Source: Arthrobacter humicola (GTDB taxonomy: Bacteria; Actinomycetota; Actinomycetes; Actinomycetales; Micrococcaceae). From it: a stretch of DNA of 64,000 nt. Within the stretch, counting starts at the first letter, position 1, and each line of letters starts with the position of its first letter. The stretch covers positions 1-64,000 of the forward strand of contig NZ_JAFKON010000013.1 of assembly GCF_022803015.1 (NCBI RefSeq). Reading direction: 5' to 3'. Below, piece by piece: positions 50,436 through 58,674 of the stretch. The notes under the pieces are model-generated. The model ran no database searches. It worked only from the letters and a program-made list of their open reading frames with translations, and was not told the DNA's origin. Position numbers and translations under genes: made by a program.

Positions 50436-50999
50436 TCAGCGGGCCTGCCACTCGTCCGCGAGGATGGCGTACACCACCTCCGTGGCCCATTCGCCCTTGT
50501 AGTGCCATTTGTCCACCTGCCGTGATTCCAGGCGCATGCCGAGCCGTTCACAGAGTGCCGCCGAGGCCGTATTCAGGGCATCGAGCTTGGCGTCGATGCG
50601 GTGGAAGCCCAGGTCCTCAAAGCCGAGCTTCAGCAGTGCCCGGGCGGCCTCGCTGGCAATGCCCCGTCCCCGCGCCTCCGGGGCCAGGCTCCAGCCGATC
50701 TCGGCCTGCCCGCACCCCTCCAGCCACTTCAGCACCACCTCGCCGAGGAGCCCGGGCGAATCCTGGGCCTCAATCGCCAGGGCCACCCAGTCACCCTCCT
50801 TCTCGAACTCGAAGTTGGCGTATCGCCCCACCGTTTCCATCGACTGGGTGTAGCTCTTGGCCTCGCGGGGCAGGAACCGGGCGGTTTCCGGGAGCGAGTG
50901 GTAGGCATGGAAGGCATCGAGGTCGGCAGCTGCAAAACGCCGCAGCACCAGCCGCTCGGTGCGGATGGGCAGCGGAGGCAGCGGCTTGGGTTCATTCAT
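50436..50999 (-). CDS. GNAT-family N-acetyltransferase (RimJ/RimL-like)
   Basis: A 187-residue acetyl-CoA-dependent acyltransferase. The start motif IRTERLVLRRFAAADLDAFH is typical of the RimJ/RimL subgroup. The acetyl-CoA loop is APEARGRGIASEAARALL, and FHRIDAKLDALNTASAALCERLGM is the conserved C-terminal part. The frame runs on upstream to 51497 inside ackA, but the ATG at 50999 gives the family N-terminus. Substrate unknown. Confidence 0.88.
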   Translation of the reverse strand: MNEPKPLPPLPIRTERLVLRRFAAADLDAFHAYHSLPETARFLPREAKSYTQSMETVGRYANFEFEKEGDWVALAIEAQDSPGLLGEVVLKWLEGCGQAEIGWSLAPEARGRGIASEAARALLKLGFEDLGFHRIDAKLDALNTASAALCERLGMRLESRQVDKWHYKGEWATEVVYAILADEWQAR

Positions 51000-51046
51000 G
51001 TCCCCAACGCTACCCACCGCTGCTCCGGAAGCGCCGTTTTGCGCGG

Positions 51047-51070
51047 CCAAAAGGGCGGCTACGGAGCAAC
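51047..51070 (-). repeat. REP-like element, copy 2, supplying the ackA stop codon
   Basis: Exact 24-bp reverse-complement match to 45755-45778. The first 12 nt on the minus strand (GTTGCTCCGTAG) are the last three codons and the stop of ackA, so an intergenic-type repeat has been taken into the coding end. Confidence 0.75.
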
Positions 51071-52228
51071 GGAGGCCTGCGCGACGACGGCGGCCGTTGC
51101 CTCCGCGATCGCCCGTTCCTCGTCGGTGGGAACCACAAGGACCGGCAGGGCCGACGTCGGGGTGGAAATGACGCGGGGTTCCCTGGACCGTTCCCGGTTC
51201 AGCCCGGCGTCGAGCTCGACGCCGAGGGCACCGAGCCGCTGCGCCACCAGGTTCCGGAACTGGTGCGAGTTCTCGCCGATTCCGGCCGTGAACACAAGGG
51301 CCTTCGCGCCGCCCACGGCCACGTGGTAGCCGCCGATGTACTTCGCGAGCCGGTAGGACGCGACCGCCAGGGCCATGGCCGCCTTTGCATCGCCGGCTTC
51401 CGCGGCCTCGACCACGGAGCGCATGTCGTTGTTGCCGGCCAGGCCTTTGAGCCCGGACTGCCGGTTCAGCATCGAATCCAGGTCCTCGGGTGACCATCCG
51501 TTCCGGCCGAGGAAGACCAGGATGGACGGGTCGAGGTCGCCGGATCGGGTGCCCATGACGAGTCCCTCGAGGGGCGTGAATCCCATGGACGTGTCGATTG
51601 ACTGGCCGCCCCGGATCGCGGTGACCGAGGCGCCGTTCCCCAGGTGGGCGATCACGGCGTCGAACTCCTCGACCGGAACGTCCAGCAGCGCCGCCGACCG
51701 GTGCGCAACGTATTCGTGCGAGGTGCCGTGGAAGCCGTAGCGGCGGATCCCATGGTTCGTGTAGAGCTCGTCCGGCACCGCATAGCGCCAGGCGTGCTCA
51801 GGCAGGGTGCGGTGGAAGGCGGTGTCGAACACGGCCACCTGCGGCAGTTCGGGCCACTTCTTCGAGATCGCGCGGATGCCAAGGACGTTGGCGGGGTTGT
51901 GCAACGGGGCGAGCGGGTTCAGCCGCTCAATGGCCCGGGTGATCTCGTTGTTGACCAGCACCGGCTCGGCGAAGCGCTCCCCGCCGTGCACCACGCGGTG
52001 GCCGACGGCATCCAGTACGCGGTCCCCCAGTGCGTCGTGGATGGCCGCGTCCACTTGTTCCAGCGCCTCGGCGTGGTCGCGCGGGCCCTCGATCTGGCCG
52101 TCGCCCTCACCGCCGGCACCCATGCCGATCTTCTCGACCAGGCCTTCGGTGAGCACGCTGCCGGCCTCGACGTCGCGCACCTGGTACTTGAGCGAGGACG
52201 AGCCGGAGTTGATGACGAGCACGAGCAT
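51059..52228 (-). CDS. ackA: Acetate kinase
   Basis: A 389-residue kinase interconverting acetate plus ATP and acetyl phosphate. Signatures are VLVINSGSSSLKYQV, VFDTAFHRTLPEHAW, GIRRYGFHGTSHEYV, IAHLGNGASVTAI and TAGIGENSHQFRNLV. Full family length. It forms the AckA-Pta pathway with pta at 52748, although a small gene on the other strand lies between them. Its last codons come from a dispersed repeat. Confidence 0.95.
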   Translation of the reverse strand: MLVLVINSGSSSLKYQVRDVEAGSVLTEGLVEKIGMGAGGEGDGQIEGPRDHAEALEQVDAAIHDALGDRVLDAVGHRVVHGGERFAEPVLVNNEITRAIERLNPLAPLHNPANVLGIRAISKKWPELPQVAVFDTAFHRTLPEHAWRYAVPDELYTNHGIRRYGFHGTSHEYVAHRSAALLDVPVEEFDAVIAHLGNGASVTAIRGGQSIDTSMGFTPLEGLVMGTRSGDLDPSILVFLGRNGWSPEDLDSMLNRQSGLKGLAGNNDMRSVVEAAEAGDAKAAMALAVASYRLAKYIGGYHVAVGGAKALVFTAGIGENSHQFRNLVAQRLGALGVELDAGLNRERSREPRVISTPTSALPVLVVPTDEERAIAEATAAVVAQASVAP

Positions 52229-52323
52229 GGGGCCTCCTAAGCCTTGGCTTCGACGCTACCCGAGGGTGCGCCGGGACTGGCATCACGCCGGAGCCTGGCC
52301 GAGCGCTCCGTGGGATCCACTAT

Positions 52324-52396
52324 AAATTGCCGGACCAAATTTGCCGGAACGCCAGTGGCGCCCATCCGTTGCGAAAGCCAGTCCGTTGCGAAAGCC
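52324..52396. repeat. Two direct-repeat pairs upstream of the small acidic protein gene
   Basis: AAATTGCCGGA (52324-52334) recurs as AAATTTGCCGGA (52337-52348), and TCCGTTGCGAAAGCC (52365-52379) recurs exactly at 52382-52396. They lie in the 223-bp divergent spacer between ackA and the acidic protein gene, where promoters for both are expected. No sigma boxes assigned. Confidence 0.6.
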
Positions 52397-52451
52397 TGGC
52401 CGGGCGCCTAGAGTCGGCGGACCAACTGGACAACTCACGAAGGGGATTTCC

Positions 52452-52715
52452 ATGACTGACGACGCGACCCAGCCGGAGGGCACCGAACCAGCGGGCACCG
52501 AACCCGCCAGCGGTTCCGGTAAACAGGATCCCACCGGCGTCGTCGGCGCGAACCCGGCCCTGGACGACACAGGAAACCCCAAAGCCGCCGAGGTCGGCGA
52601 AGCGCCCGAGGCCCCCGAGAATCTGGAGGACCTGGATCTCACGCCGGCGGGCCTGGCCGATGAGCCGGCCAAGGAGGAAGACCCCGAAAGTCCGGCGAAG
52701 CCGGAAAACAGCTGA
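52452..52715 (+). CDS. Small acidic Pro/Glu-rich protein (hypothetical)
   Basis: An 87-residue, strongly acidic, low-complexity protein (TQPEGTEPAGTEPAS, EAPEAPENLEDLDL, EEDPESPAKPENS), probably disordered. ATG at 52452 follows AAGGGG by 7 nt. No signal peptide, no Cys. Its last 7 codons lie in a 32-bp tandem duplication that runs to the pta stop. Position between ackA and pta, on the opposite strand, gives no clear role. Confidence 0.65.
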   Translation: MTDDATQPEGTEPAGTEPASGSGKQDPTGVVGANPALDDTGNPKAAEVGEAPEAPENLEDLDLTPAGLADEPAKEEDPESPAKPENS

Positions 52716-52748
52716 CCAGGAAAACAGCGAAGCCGGAAAACAGCTGAC
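52695..52748 (+). repeat. 32-bp-period duplication at the end of the acidic protein gene
   Basis: The 22-bp block starting GCGAAGCCGGAAAACAG occurs at 52695-52716 and at 52727-52748. The first copy holds the stop codon of the acidic protein gene; the second ends at the pta stop. Confidence 0.85.
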
Positions 52749-54859
52749 TATGCGCGGGCAGCCGCAGGTTCCGGCTCGGTAGCGGGCTCCACGGACTGCG
52801 CCTGCACGGCGGTGATGGCCACCGTGTTCACGATGTCCTCCACGGTGCACCCGCGCGAGAGGTCGTTAACCGGCTTGCGGAGGCCCTGCAGGACCGGCCC
52901 GACGGCGACCGCACCCGAGGACTGCTGCACTGCCTTGTAGGTGTTGTTGCCGGTGTTCAGGTCCGGGAAGATGAACACGGTCGCCTGCCCTGCCACGGAC
53001 GAGCCCGGCATCTTGGACGCGGCGATGGCGGCGTCGACGGCGGCGTCGTACTGGATGGGGCCTTCAACGGCGAGATCCGGCCGGCGGTCCTTCACGACTT
53101 CGGTGGCCTGCCGGACTTTGTCCACTGCTTCCCCGGTCCCGGATCCGCCGGTGGAGTAAGACAGCATGGCCACCCGCGGCTCCACGCCGAACTGGGCTGC
53201 GGTCTCGGCTGAGGCCAGCGCGATATCCGCCAGCTGCTCCGCGTTCGGGTCAGGGTTGACCGCGCAGTCGCCGTAGACCAGCACCCGGTCCGGCATCAGC
53301 ATCAGGAACACCGAGGAGACGATTTTTACGCCGTCCCGGGTCTTGACGAACTCCAGCGCGGGCCGGATGGTGTGAGCCGTGGTGTGCGCGGCGCCGGACA
53401 CCATGCCGTCCACCACGCCGAGCTGCACCATCATGGTGCCGAAGTAGCTGCCGTCGAGCATGACTTCCAGCGCCCGGGCCTGGTCCACGCCCTTGTGCGC
53501 CCGCAGCTCCGCGTACTTCTGGGCAAACTGCTGGCGCAGCTCCGACGTCGCGGGGTCCACGATGCTCATGCCGGAGAGGTCGATGCCCTGGGTGGACGCC
53601 AGCTCCCGGACCGCCGACTCATTGCCCAGGATCGTGAGGTCGCAGACGTCCCGCCGGTGCAGAATTTCGGCGGCCCGCAGGATCCGCACGTCGGTCCCCT
53701 CGGGCAGGACAATGTGCCGGCGCTGCAGCCGGGCCCGCTCAATGAGGTCGTGCAGGAACCGCAGCGGCGTCATCCGCTCCAGCCGCGGCAGGTGCAGCCG
53801 CTCCACCAGCTCGGCCTCGTCCACGCGCTTAGCCCACAGCCCCACGGCCGAGGCCACCTTGCGGCGGTGCCCCGACCAGATCTCGCTGCGGACCTCGGAC
53901 ACCCGTTTGGCGGTGGTGTAGGTATCGTCCGGGGCCGCGAACACGGGGAATGGTGCCTGCGCCAGCAGCGAGTAGATGTTGGGGTCCGGGGCCAGGCCGC
54001 CGGTGAGGATGAGCGCGGACGGCACCGGAAACTCGGGCGAGAACGACGACGCGAGGCACGCGACCATCACGTCCGCACGGTCACCGGGGACGATCACGAG
54101 GGCGCCGTCGTCGAGCACGTGCAGGAAGTTGGCCACGTTCATCGCCGCCACCTTAATGGAATGGACGTCGCGTTCCATGTCCTGCCGGCCGGCCACTTGG
54201 CGGATCCCGAGGGCCGAGGCCACCTCCCCGGTGGTCGGCCGTGCGATGTCCTCCAGCTCGGGGAAGACGTAGACGGGGCGGCCGGACGCGCCGGGCTTCA
54301 CGGCGGCGACGATCCCGTCCACGTCCTCCGGGTCGGCGCGGTTCACCATGATGGCCAGGAGGCTGCAGTGTTCCGCCGCCAGTTCCTTGCGGGCAACCTC
54401 GACGGCGTCGGCAGCCTCCGCGACGGTCCGCCCCTTCGCGCCCACCACGGCGACGATCGAGGCGGCCAGGTTGTTCGCGAGGCGAGCGTTGAGGTCGAAT
54501 TCGACGGCGGCATCCTGGCCGGTGAGGTCCGTCCCCTCCACAATCACCACGTCGCAATGGCGGGACATTTCGGCGAAGATCTCCACGCAGCGGGCGTCGA
54601 TCTCGGCCCTGTTTCCCTCGGCCAGCAGCCCGCGGACCTCGGCAAACGTCAGGCCGCCGCGGCAGCGCTGGTCGTCAAGATCGAACCGGGCCTTCATCAG
54701 CGCCACCATCGGGTCCGCCGCGGCGTCGTTGCCGTGAACCACAGGCTTGAAGAAGCCGATCCGGTCCGCGTGCCGGTGGAGGGTGTCCGCCAGCCCCAGC
54801 GCTATGAGGGACTTGCCGGAGCCCGGGGTGGTCGCGCTGACGTAAATTCCTTTGGCCAT
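52748..54859 (-). CDS. pta: Phosphate acetyltransferase (long, three-domain form)
   Basis: A 703-residue Pta with an N-terminal P-loop domain of dethiobiotin-synthase type (IYVSATTPGSGKSLIALGLADTL), a central DRTGG domain (about 215-330) and the C-terminal catalytic PTA domain (IVLPEGTDVRILRAAEIL, TVAHTIRPAL-like region, SYSTGGSGTGEAVDKVR, FIFPDLNTGNNTYKAVQQ). It converts acetyl-CoA and phosphate to acetyl phosphate. ATG at 54859 gives the usual MAKGIYVSATTPG start; ATG at 54871 is 4 codons upstream. The promoter spacer with paaI is under 100 bp. Confidence 0.93.
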   Translation of the reverse strand: MAKGIYVSATTPGSGKSLIALGLADTLHRHADRIGFFKPVVHGNDAAADPMVALMKARFDLDDQRCRGGLTFAEVRGLLAEGNRAEIDARCVEIFAEMSRHCDVVIVEGTDLTGQDAAVEFDLNARLANNLAASIVAVVGAKGRTVAEAADAVEVARKELAAEHCSLLAIMVNRADPEDVDGIVAAVKPGASGRPVYVFPELEDIARPTTGEVASALGIRQVAGRQDMERDVHSIKVAAMNVANFLHVLDDGALVIVPGDRADVMVACLASSFSPEFPVPSALILTGGLAPDPNIYSLLAQAPFPVFAAPDDTYTTAKRVSEVRSEIWSGHRRKVASAVGLWAKRVDEAELVERLHLPRLERMTPLRFLHDLIERARLQRRHIVLPEGTDVRILRAAEILHRRDVCDLTILGNESAVRELASTQGIDLSGMSIVDPATSELRQQFAQKYAELRAHKGVDQARALEVMLDGSYFGTMMVQLGVVDGMVSGAAHTTAHTIRPALEFVKTRDGVKIVSSVFLMLMPDRVLVYGDCAVNPDPNAEQLADIALASAETAAQFGVEPRVAMLSYSTGGSGTGEAVDKVRQATEVVKDRRPDLAVEGPIQYDAAVDAAIAASKMPGSSVAGQATVFIFPDLNTGNNTYKAVQQSSGAVAVGPVLQGLRKPVNDLSRGCTVEDIVNTVAITAVQAQSVEPATEPEPAAARA

Positions 54860-54906
54860 GTGTCCCAGCATACTTACACCCCTTGACAGCGGGCACCCAC
54901 ATGGGA

Positions 54907-54928
54907 TTACCTAATGAACATTCGGTAA
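54907..54928. promoter_or_regulatory. Probable PaaR operator upstream of paaI
   Basis: TTACCTAATG-AA-CATTCGGTAA, a dyad with one mismatch in ten base pairs, 22 bp before the paaI start and overlapping the region just upstream of its ribosome-binding site. It resembles sequence upstream of paaA (28589-28633), 26 kb away. The TetR protein encoded at 56858 is the obvious binder. Confidence 0.6.
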
Positions 54929-54950
54929 ATAAAGCTGGAGGCAACGACGC

Positions 54951-55481
54951 ATGGCTGAACTGACGGTTTCCGGGGGCACCCACCCCATCCTGAAAGACGA
55001 CTACGCCTCGGAATGGATGGGCATCGAAGTCCTGGCGCTGGACGACGGGCATGCCACGATCCGCATGACGCTCCGGCAGGAAATGCTCAACGGCTTCGGC
55101 ATGGCCCACGGCGGAATGATCTTCGCCTTCGGCGACACCGCCTTCGCCCTCGCCTGCAACCCGGCCAACCCGCTCCCGGGCGAGGACTCCAGCATCACGG
55201 TTGCTGCCGGCGTCGACATCAACTTCCTGAAGCCCGCCTTCCGCGGACAGGTGCTGACCGCCGTCGCGAACCGCCGCGCCAGCACCGGACGCAGCGGGCT
55301 GTACGACATCCAGATCTACGCCGCCGACTCTGGCGCGGGCATCCCGGCGGCGGCACCGGCCGGCGCGGCCCCCGCAGCAACCCTTCCGGGCCAGCTCCCC
55401 ACCGATACCGCTACCGACGCCCCTACGTGGGAACTCATCGCCGAGTTCCGCGGCCGCAGCCGCACCATCTCCAAGAAATAG
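54951..55481 (+). CDS. paaI: Hydroxyphenylacetyl-CoA thioesterase PaaI
   Basis: A 176-residue hotdog-fold thioesterase, somewhat longer than usual because of an Ala/Pro-rich insert near residues 125-150. The active-site region is NGFGMAHGGMIFAFGDTAFALACN, with the His-Gly-Gly and Asp expected in PaaI. It releases CoA from dead-end intermediates of the pathway. GGAGG lies 11 nt upstream of ATG at 54951. First gene of paaI-paaK-paaR. Confidence 0.9.
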   Translation: MAELTVSGGTHPILKDDYASEWMGIEVLALDDGHATIRMTLRQEMLNGFGMAHGGMIFAFGDTAFALACNPANPLPGEDSSITVAAGVDINFLKPAFRGQVLTAVANRRASTGRSGLYDIQIYAADSGAGIPAAAPAGAAPAATLPGQLPTDTATDAPTWELIAEFRGRSRTISKK

Positions 55482-55497
55482 AAACAGGGAACCACTG

Positions 55498-56826
55498 ATG
55501 ACCCAAGAAACTGCCGCCGCCACTACCGACGCTGTCCTGGACCGCGAGGAGACCATCTCCCGTGACGAGCTCGAGGCGCTCCAGCTCAGCCGCCTGCAGC
55601 ACACCGTGGCCTACGCCTATGACCGCGTCCCCCTGTACAAGCGCAAGTTCGACGAGGCCGGCGTCCACCCGGCGGACCTGCGTGAACTCTCCGACCTCGG
55701 CAAGTTCCCCTTCACCACCAAGGAGGACCTCCGCCTCGAGTACCCCTTCGGCATGTTCGCCGTGCCGCAGCACGAGGTCGCCCGGATCCACGCCAGCTCC
55801 GGCACGACGGGCCGCGCCACCGTGGTGGGCTACACGAAGAAGGACCTCGCCGACTGGGCCAAGCTTGTGGCCCGCTCGCTGCGCGCCTCCGGCGTCCGGC
55901 CCGGCATGAAGGTGCACAACGCTTACGGCTACGGCCTGTTCACCGGCGGCATGGGCGCCCACGCCGGCGCCGAGGCCCTCGGCTGCACCGTCATCCCGAT
56001 CTCCGGCGGCCAGACCGAGCGCCAGATCACCCTCATCCAGGACTTCAAGCCCGACGCCATCCTGGCCACCCCCACGTACCTGCTGACCATTGCCGACGCC
56101 ATGATCAAGCAGGGCATCGACCCGGCCTCCACGTCGCTGAAGTACGCGGTCCTGGGCGCCGAGCCGTGGACCGAGGAGATGCGGCACGAGCTCGAGACGA
56201 CCATGAACCTCAAGGCCTGCGACATCTACGGCCTCTCCGAGGTCATGGGCCCGGGCGTCGCCGGCGAAGCCGTGGAAACGCAGGACGGCAGCCACATCTG
56301 GGAGGACCACTTCCGGCCCGAGATCATCGACGCCTTCGACCCCACCGTGGTGCTGGGCGACGGCGAACCCGGTGAGCTGGTGTTCACCTCGCTCACGAAG
56401 GAAGCCCTGCCGATCATCCGGTACCGCACCAAGGACCTCACGCGGCTCCTGCCGGGCACCGCACGGCCGGCACACCGCCGCATGGGCCGCATCACCGGCC
56501 GCAGCGACGACATGATCATCCTGCGCGGGGTGAACCTGTTCCCGTCCCAAATCGAGGAGATCGCCCTGCGCATCCCCGAGCTCAGCCCGCACTTCCAGCT
56601 GGAACTGACCCGGCCCGAGGGCCATCGGATGGACCAGATGACCGTCAAGATCGAGCGCCGCGACGCCGTCAGCGTCGAGGGCGCGGCGGCGGCTGCCAAG
56701 GCCCTGCAGCAGCAGATCAAGATCCACGTCGGTTCCTCCTGCACCGTCGACGTCGTCGACCCCGGCTCGCTGGAGCGGTCCAACGGCAAGCTGCGCCGGA
56801 TCTACGACATGCGCCCCAAGGGCTGA
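55498..56826 (+). CDS. paaK: Phenylacetate-CoA ligase
   Basis: A 442-residue AMP-forming ligase that activates phenylacetate. ANL motifs are IHASSGTTGRATVVGYT (phosphate loop), YGLSEVMGPGVAGE, and RSDDMIILRGVNLFPSQIE, followed by the C-terminal PaaK domain (GSSCTVDVVDPGSLERSNGKLRRI) with the catalytic Lys in NGKLRR. It follows paaI by 16 bp and completes the upper pathway ahead of PaaABCDE. Confidence 0.95.
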   Translation: MTQETAAATTDAVLDREETISRDELEALQLSRLQHTVAYAYDRVPLYKRKFDEAGVHPADLRELSDLGKFPFTTKEDLRLEYPFGMFAVPQHEVARIHASSGTTGRATVVGYTKKDLADWAKLVARSLRASGVRPGMKVHNAYGYGLFTGGMGAHAGAEALGCTVIPISGGQTERQITLIQDFKPDAILATPTYLLTIADAMIKQGIDPASTSLKYAVLGAEPWTEEMRHELETTMNLKACDIYGLSEVMGPGVAGEAVETQDGSHIWEDHFRPEIIDAFDPTVVLGDGEPGELVFTSLTKEALPIIRYRTKDLTRLLPGTARPAHRRMGRITGRSDDMIILRGVNLFPSQIEEIALRIPELSPHFQLELTRPEGHRMDQMTVKIERRDAVSVEGAAAAAKALQQQIKIHVGSSCTVDVVDPGSLERSNGKLRRIYDMRPKG

Positions 56827-56857
56827 GTGAGCACCAGATCGTGAGAAACTAGCCACT

Positions 56858-57463
56858 ATGCCCAGCACAGCAACCACCACCAAGCGCGGCCGCCCCGGCT
56901 ATGACCAGCAGTCGGTGCTGGTCATCGCCGTCGACGTCTTCAACCGCCACGGCTACGATGCCACCTCGATGGGTATCCTTGCTGAGAACCTGGGCATCTC
57001 CAAGTCCGCGATCTACCACCACGTCCCGTCCAAGGGTGACCTGCTGAAGCTAGCCCTGGACCACGCCCTGGGCGGGCTCGAGGCGATCCTGGACCAGCCC
57101 GGGGCAACCTCCGGTTCGGCCGATGCCCGGCTGGAGTTCGTGGTCCGCCAGACCATCTCGGTGCTGGTGGAGCGGCTGCCCTTCGTGACACTGCTGCTGC
57201 GCCTGCGCGGGAACACGGAGATCGAGCGGGATGCGTTGGAACGGCGCCGCACCTTCGACCACAAGGTCGCCGCACTGATTTCCGAGGCACGGGATGAGGG
57301 CTCGCTCCGCCAGGACATTGACCCCCGGACCGTCACCCGGCTGCTGTTCGGCACCATCAACTCGATCGTCGAGTGGTACAAGCCGGGCGGCTCGCTGTCC
57401 CCGGAGAAGCTGGCCGACGACGTCATCACCATGGCGTTCCACGGCCTACACGTCCCCCGCTGA
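56858..57463 (+). CDS. TetR-family regulator, probably PaaR
   Basis: A 201-residue TetR/AcrR repressor. The N-terminal HTH is VLVIAVDVFNRHGYDATSMGILAENLGISKSAIYHHVPSKGDLL. The C-terminal ligand domain has LRQDIDPRTVTRLLFGTINSIVEWY, as in regulators binding acyl-CoA effectors. It follows paaK by 31 bp. It is likely to repress both paa blocks until phenylacetyl-CoA accumulates; the effector is inferred from known PaaR proteins. Confidence 0.85.
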   Translation: MPSTATTTKRGRPGYDQQSVLVIAVDVFNRHGYDATSMGILAENLGISKSAIYHHVPSKGDLLKLALDHALGGLEAILDQPGATSGSADARLEFVVRQTISVLVERLPFVTLLLRLRGNTEIERDALERRRTFDHKVAALISEARDEGSLRQDIDPRTVTRLLFGTINSIVEWYKPGGSLSPEKLADDVITMAFHGLHVPR

Positions 57464-57532
57464 CCGCCTGCCGGCCGGCGGGTGGCCGGGTAAGTCGTTG
57501 ACGGCAGGATAACGGACGCCCACCCTGTAGTC

Positions 57533-58402
57533 ATGGCCACGAAGATATCTGACGTCCTCTTCAGCACGTTCCCCGATTTGCGTTACCAGCCCACCGCGAA
57601 GAGGGTCCGTGCCATGGTGGGCGGGCGTGCCGTCGTCGACACTCTGGGTGCGCTCTTGCTGTGGGAGCCCAAACGCATCACCCCTATCTACGCAGTTTCC
57701 GAAGGCGACCTCCGGGCCGAACTGGCGCCGCCGGGGCAGCAGGCGGGCGATGTCCCGGAACACGGCTTCAGAGTGAGCCGGGAGGGGCCGCGGGCACTGG
57801 ATCCGCGCACGGGGTTCGGCAGGCACACGGCGGCCGGTGAGGAGCTCGACGTCGTCACTCCCCATGCGAGGTTGCCCCGAGCTGCCTTCCGGCCGGCGGA
57901 CCCCGACCTCGCCGGCTACGTGGTGCTGGATTTCAACGCCTTCGACTGGCTCGAGGACGACGAGGAGATCATCGGCCACCCACGTGATCCGTTCCACCGT
58001 GTGGACATCCGGGCGTCCTCGCTCACCGTTGAGGTAGGGCTCGACGGCGTCACTCTCGCCGCGACGAACGGCGCGCAGCTGCTCTACGAAACCATGCTGC
58101 CGGTGCGCTACTACATTCCGCCGTCGGATGTGCGGCTGGATCTGATGGAAGAGAGCCCCAAACGGACCATCTGCCCGTATAAGGGCCAGGCGAGCTACTG
58201 GAGCTACCCTGCTTCCGGGCAGGGCAGGAACGTCGCGTGGAGCTATGACCGGCGGCTCCTCGACGCCGCCCAGATCCACGGACTTGTCAGTTTCTTCAAT
58301 GAGAGAGTGGACATCACGGTGGACGGCGTCCGGCAGGAGCGCCCGGTCACGCCGTGGTCACGCCCGGACGGAGCGGGGGCACCCGGGGCACCTGGGGTAT
58401 GA
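57533..58402 (+). CDS. DUF427 domain protein (two copies of the domain)
   Basis: A 289-residue protein with two DUF427-type beta domains: about 20-90 (VRAMVGGRAVVDTLGALLLWEPKRITPIYAV) and 160-270 (VTLAATNGAQLLYETMLPVRYYIPPSDVRLDLMEESPKRTICPYKGQASYWS). The second has the stronger family signature. Cellular role of the family is unknown. ATG at 57533. A short spacer separates it from paaR; it may be cotranscribed or independent. Confidence 0.8.
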   Translation: MATKISDVLFSTFPDLRYQPTAKRVRAMVGGRAVVDTLGALLLWEPKRITPIYAVSEGDLRAELAPPGQQAGDVPEHGFRVSREGPRALDPRTGFGRHTAAGEELDVVTPHARLPRAAFRPADPDLAGYVVLDFNAFDWLEDDEEIIGHPRDPFHRVDIRASSLTVEVGLDGVTLAATNGAQLLYETMLPVRYYIPPSDVRLDLMEESPKRTICPYKGQASYWSYPASGQGRNVAWSYDRRLLDAAQIHGLVSFFNERVDITVDGVRQERPVTPWSRPDGAGAPGAPGV

Positions 58403-58551
58403 ACCGCAGCGCTTTGGTTCTCTTTCACCCGCATTGGGTGACGACCGCCCCCCACTGGAAGGGTTAGCTTGGAGAACATCTGAAGGACCACCTCTATCGC
58501 TTGTGAGACCTCGCTAAAGGCTCCCGCCGTCTGGCGGAAGGAGGAGGGATG
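58403..58551 (+). other. Leader region with hairpin over a strong Shine-Dalgarno
   Basis: The spacer holds a 5-bp hairpin CCGCC-GTCT-GGCGG (58524-58537), extended by CTC (58521-58523) pairing with GAG (58541-58543). This covers part of the GGAGG ribosome-binding site (58540-58544) of the following small ORF. Opening and closing of such a stem could control translation. No known riboswitch class was recognised. Confidence 0.4.
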
Positions 58552-58674
58552 ATGTTCTGCTCGTTGATCATCGGTGACCCGCGGTGTTGCCGGACCGGCA
58601 CGCCGCCCCGAGTTGGAAAAAGGACATTCGGGGTCACCCGAATCGTCACAGCCGCGCCGGGTTGCCGGGAATGA
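58552..58674 (+). CDS. Small leader ORF coupled to the ClC gene
   Basis: A 40-codon ORF (MFCSLIIGDPRCCRTGTPPR...) from ATG at 58552, 7 nt after GGAGG (an ATG at 58549 is also present). Its stop TGA overlaps the ATG of the ClC gene as ATGA, so ribosomes finishing it would reinitiate on the transporter. Basic, with four Cys. No homologue recognised; it could be a true microprotein or a regulatory leader. Confidence 0.4.
   Translation: MFCSLIIGDPRCCRTGTPPRVGKRTFGVTRIVTAAPGCRE

Noticed and set aside
53372..54886. Plus-strand open frame of 504 codons opposite pta
   Set aside because: Composition is typical of antisense GC-rich frames; pta is complete and motif-supported.
58403..58551. Fluoride or manganese riboswitch before the ClC gene
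   Set aside because: The conserved bases of crcB or yybP-ykoY motifs could not be found, and the ClC sequence does not single out a fluoride subtype.
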